DNA of 40,641 nucleotides from Phycisphaerales bacterium Planc_01 (GTDB taxonomy: Bacteria > Planctomycetota > Phycisphaerae > Sedimentisphaerales > Anaerobacaceae). The position numbers were made by a program, and so were the translations under genes. Below the pieces are notes generated by a model. The model was not told where the DNA came from and did no database searches. It saw nothing but the letters and a program-made list of their open reading frames with translations. Positions 40,598 to 40,641 of this stretch are shown one piece after another. Numbering within the stretch: position 1 is the stretch's first letter; every line of letters starts with the position of its first letter. The stretch is taken from positions 1 to 40,641 of the forward strand of contig LVBB01000123.1 of assembly GCA_001603075.1 (NCBI GenBank). Direction: 5' to 3'.

Positions 40598-40641
40598 GAC
40601 TGTCCCAACGGACCGGTCATGGCCGGTACATGAGATGGGTC

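Noticed and set aside
1-40641. tRNA, rRNA, CRISPR array, IS element, prophage or attachment site
   Set aside because: No T-arm-like sequence in a cloverleaf context, no regularly spaced repeats, no transposase or integrase motifs were found on reading both strands.

Overview
The window looks like a chromosomal piece of a high-GC bacterium, most probably Planctomycetota and within it Phycisphaerae / Sedimentisphaerales-like. This is an inference from content. There is a NfeD-NfeD-FloA flotillin operon, H-X9-DG / DUF1559-type pseudopilin modules fused to an M56 peptidase, a BlaI-M56 pair, Gfo/Idh plus sugar isomerase plus URO-D/MtaA-like genes, GH16 and GH127 enzymes, giant TPR proteins and a Tat-exported sugar-isomerase-like protein. 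No tRNA, rRNA, CRISPR array, transposase, integrase or phage gene was seen. Gene density is high and intergenic regions are short.

Layout. 1-6243: a 1525-residue membrane-anchored TPR protein and UDP-glucose 6-dehydrogenase, probably exopolysaccharide-linked. 6284-10539 (minus): a three-gene saccharide operon, Tat/FucI-like protein then GH127 then GH16. A short divergent promoter region with a 13-bp palindrome separates it from a class I aminotransferase at 10739. 11933-15800 (plus): full-length NfeD, short NfeD, FloA and an unknown membrane-anchored partner; the first gene may have a leaderless mRNA. 15834-18186 (minus): a PH-like membrane protein and a soluble TPR protein. 18450-22528: a signalling and transport block. 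A stand-alone receiver and a small conserved protein face away from a sensor-less histidine kinase, whose gene overlaps by 4 bp the first of two CNNM/CorC-type membrane proteins.

22567-27392: envelope genes, namely PBP4-type carboxypeptidase, a DUF6786-like lipoprotein, a beta-barrel protein and an exported protein made of two copies of one domain. 27555-34413 (minus): a regulatory block of ECF sigma and anti-sigma, isochorismatase-like hydrolase, BlaI-type repressor and a 1275-residue M56 metallopeptidase. Two short-period inverted repeats flank blaI. 34756-36072: ribosomal protein L21 (without L27 beside it) and a D-amino acid aminotransferase, divergent. 36149-40597: a catabolic operon (Gfo/Idh, TIM-barrel isomerase, nucleoside/sugar-type MFS) divergent from a URO-D/MtaA-like methyltransferase.

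There is no obvious defence island. The strongest candidates for undescribed biology are the BlaI-controlled M56 peptidase with three pseudopilin-like modules and its TGTCGAATA boxes, the kinase-CNNM operon, the Tat-exported FucI-like protein with GH16/GH127, and the inverted short-period repeats around blaI. All functional calls come from reading motifs by eye; no database search was run.
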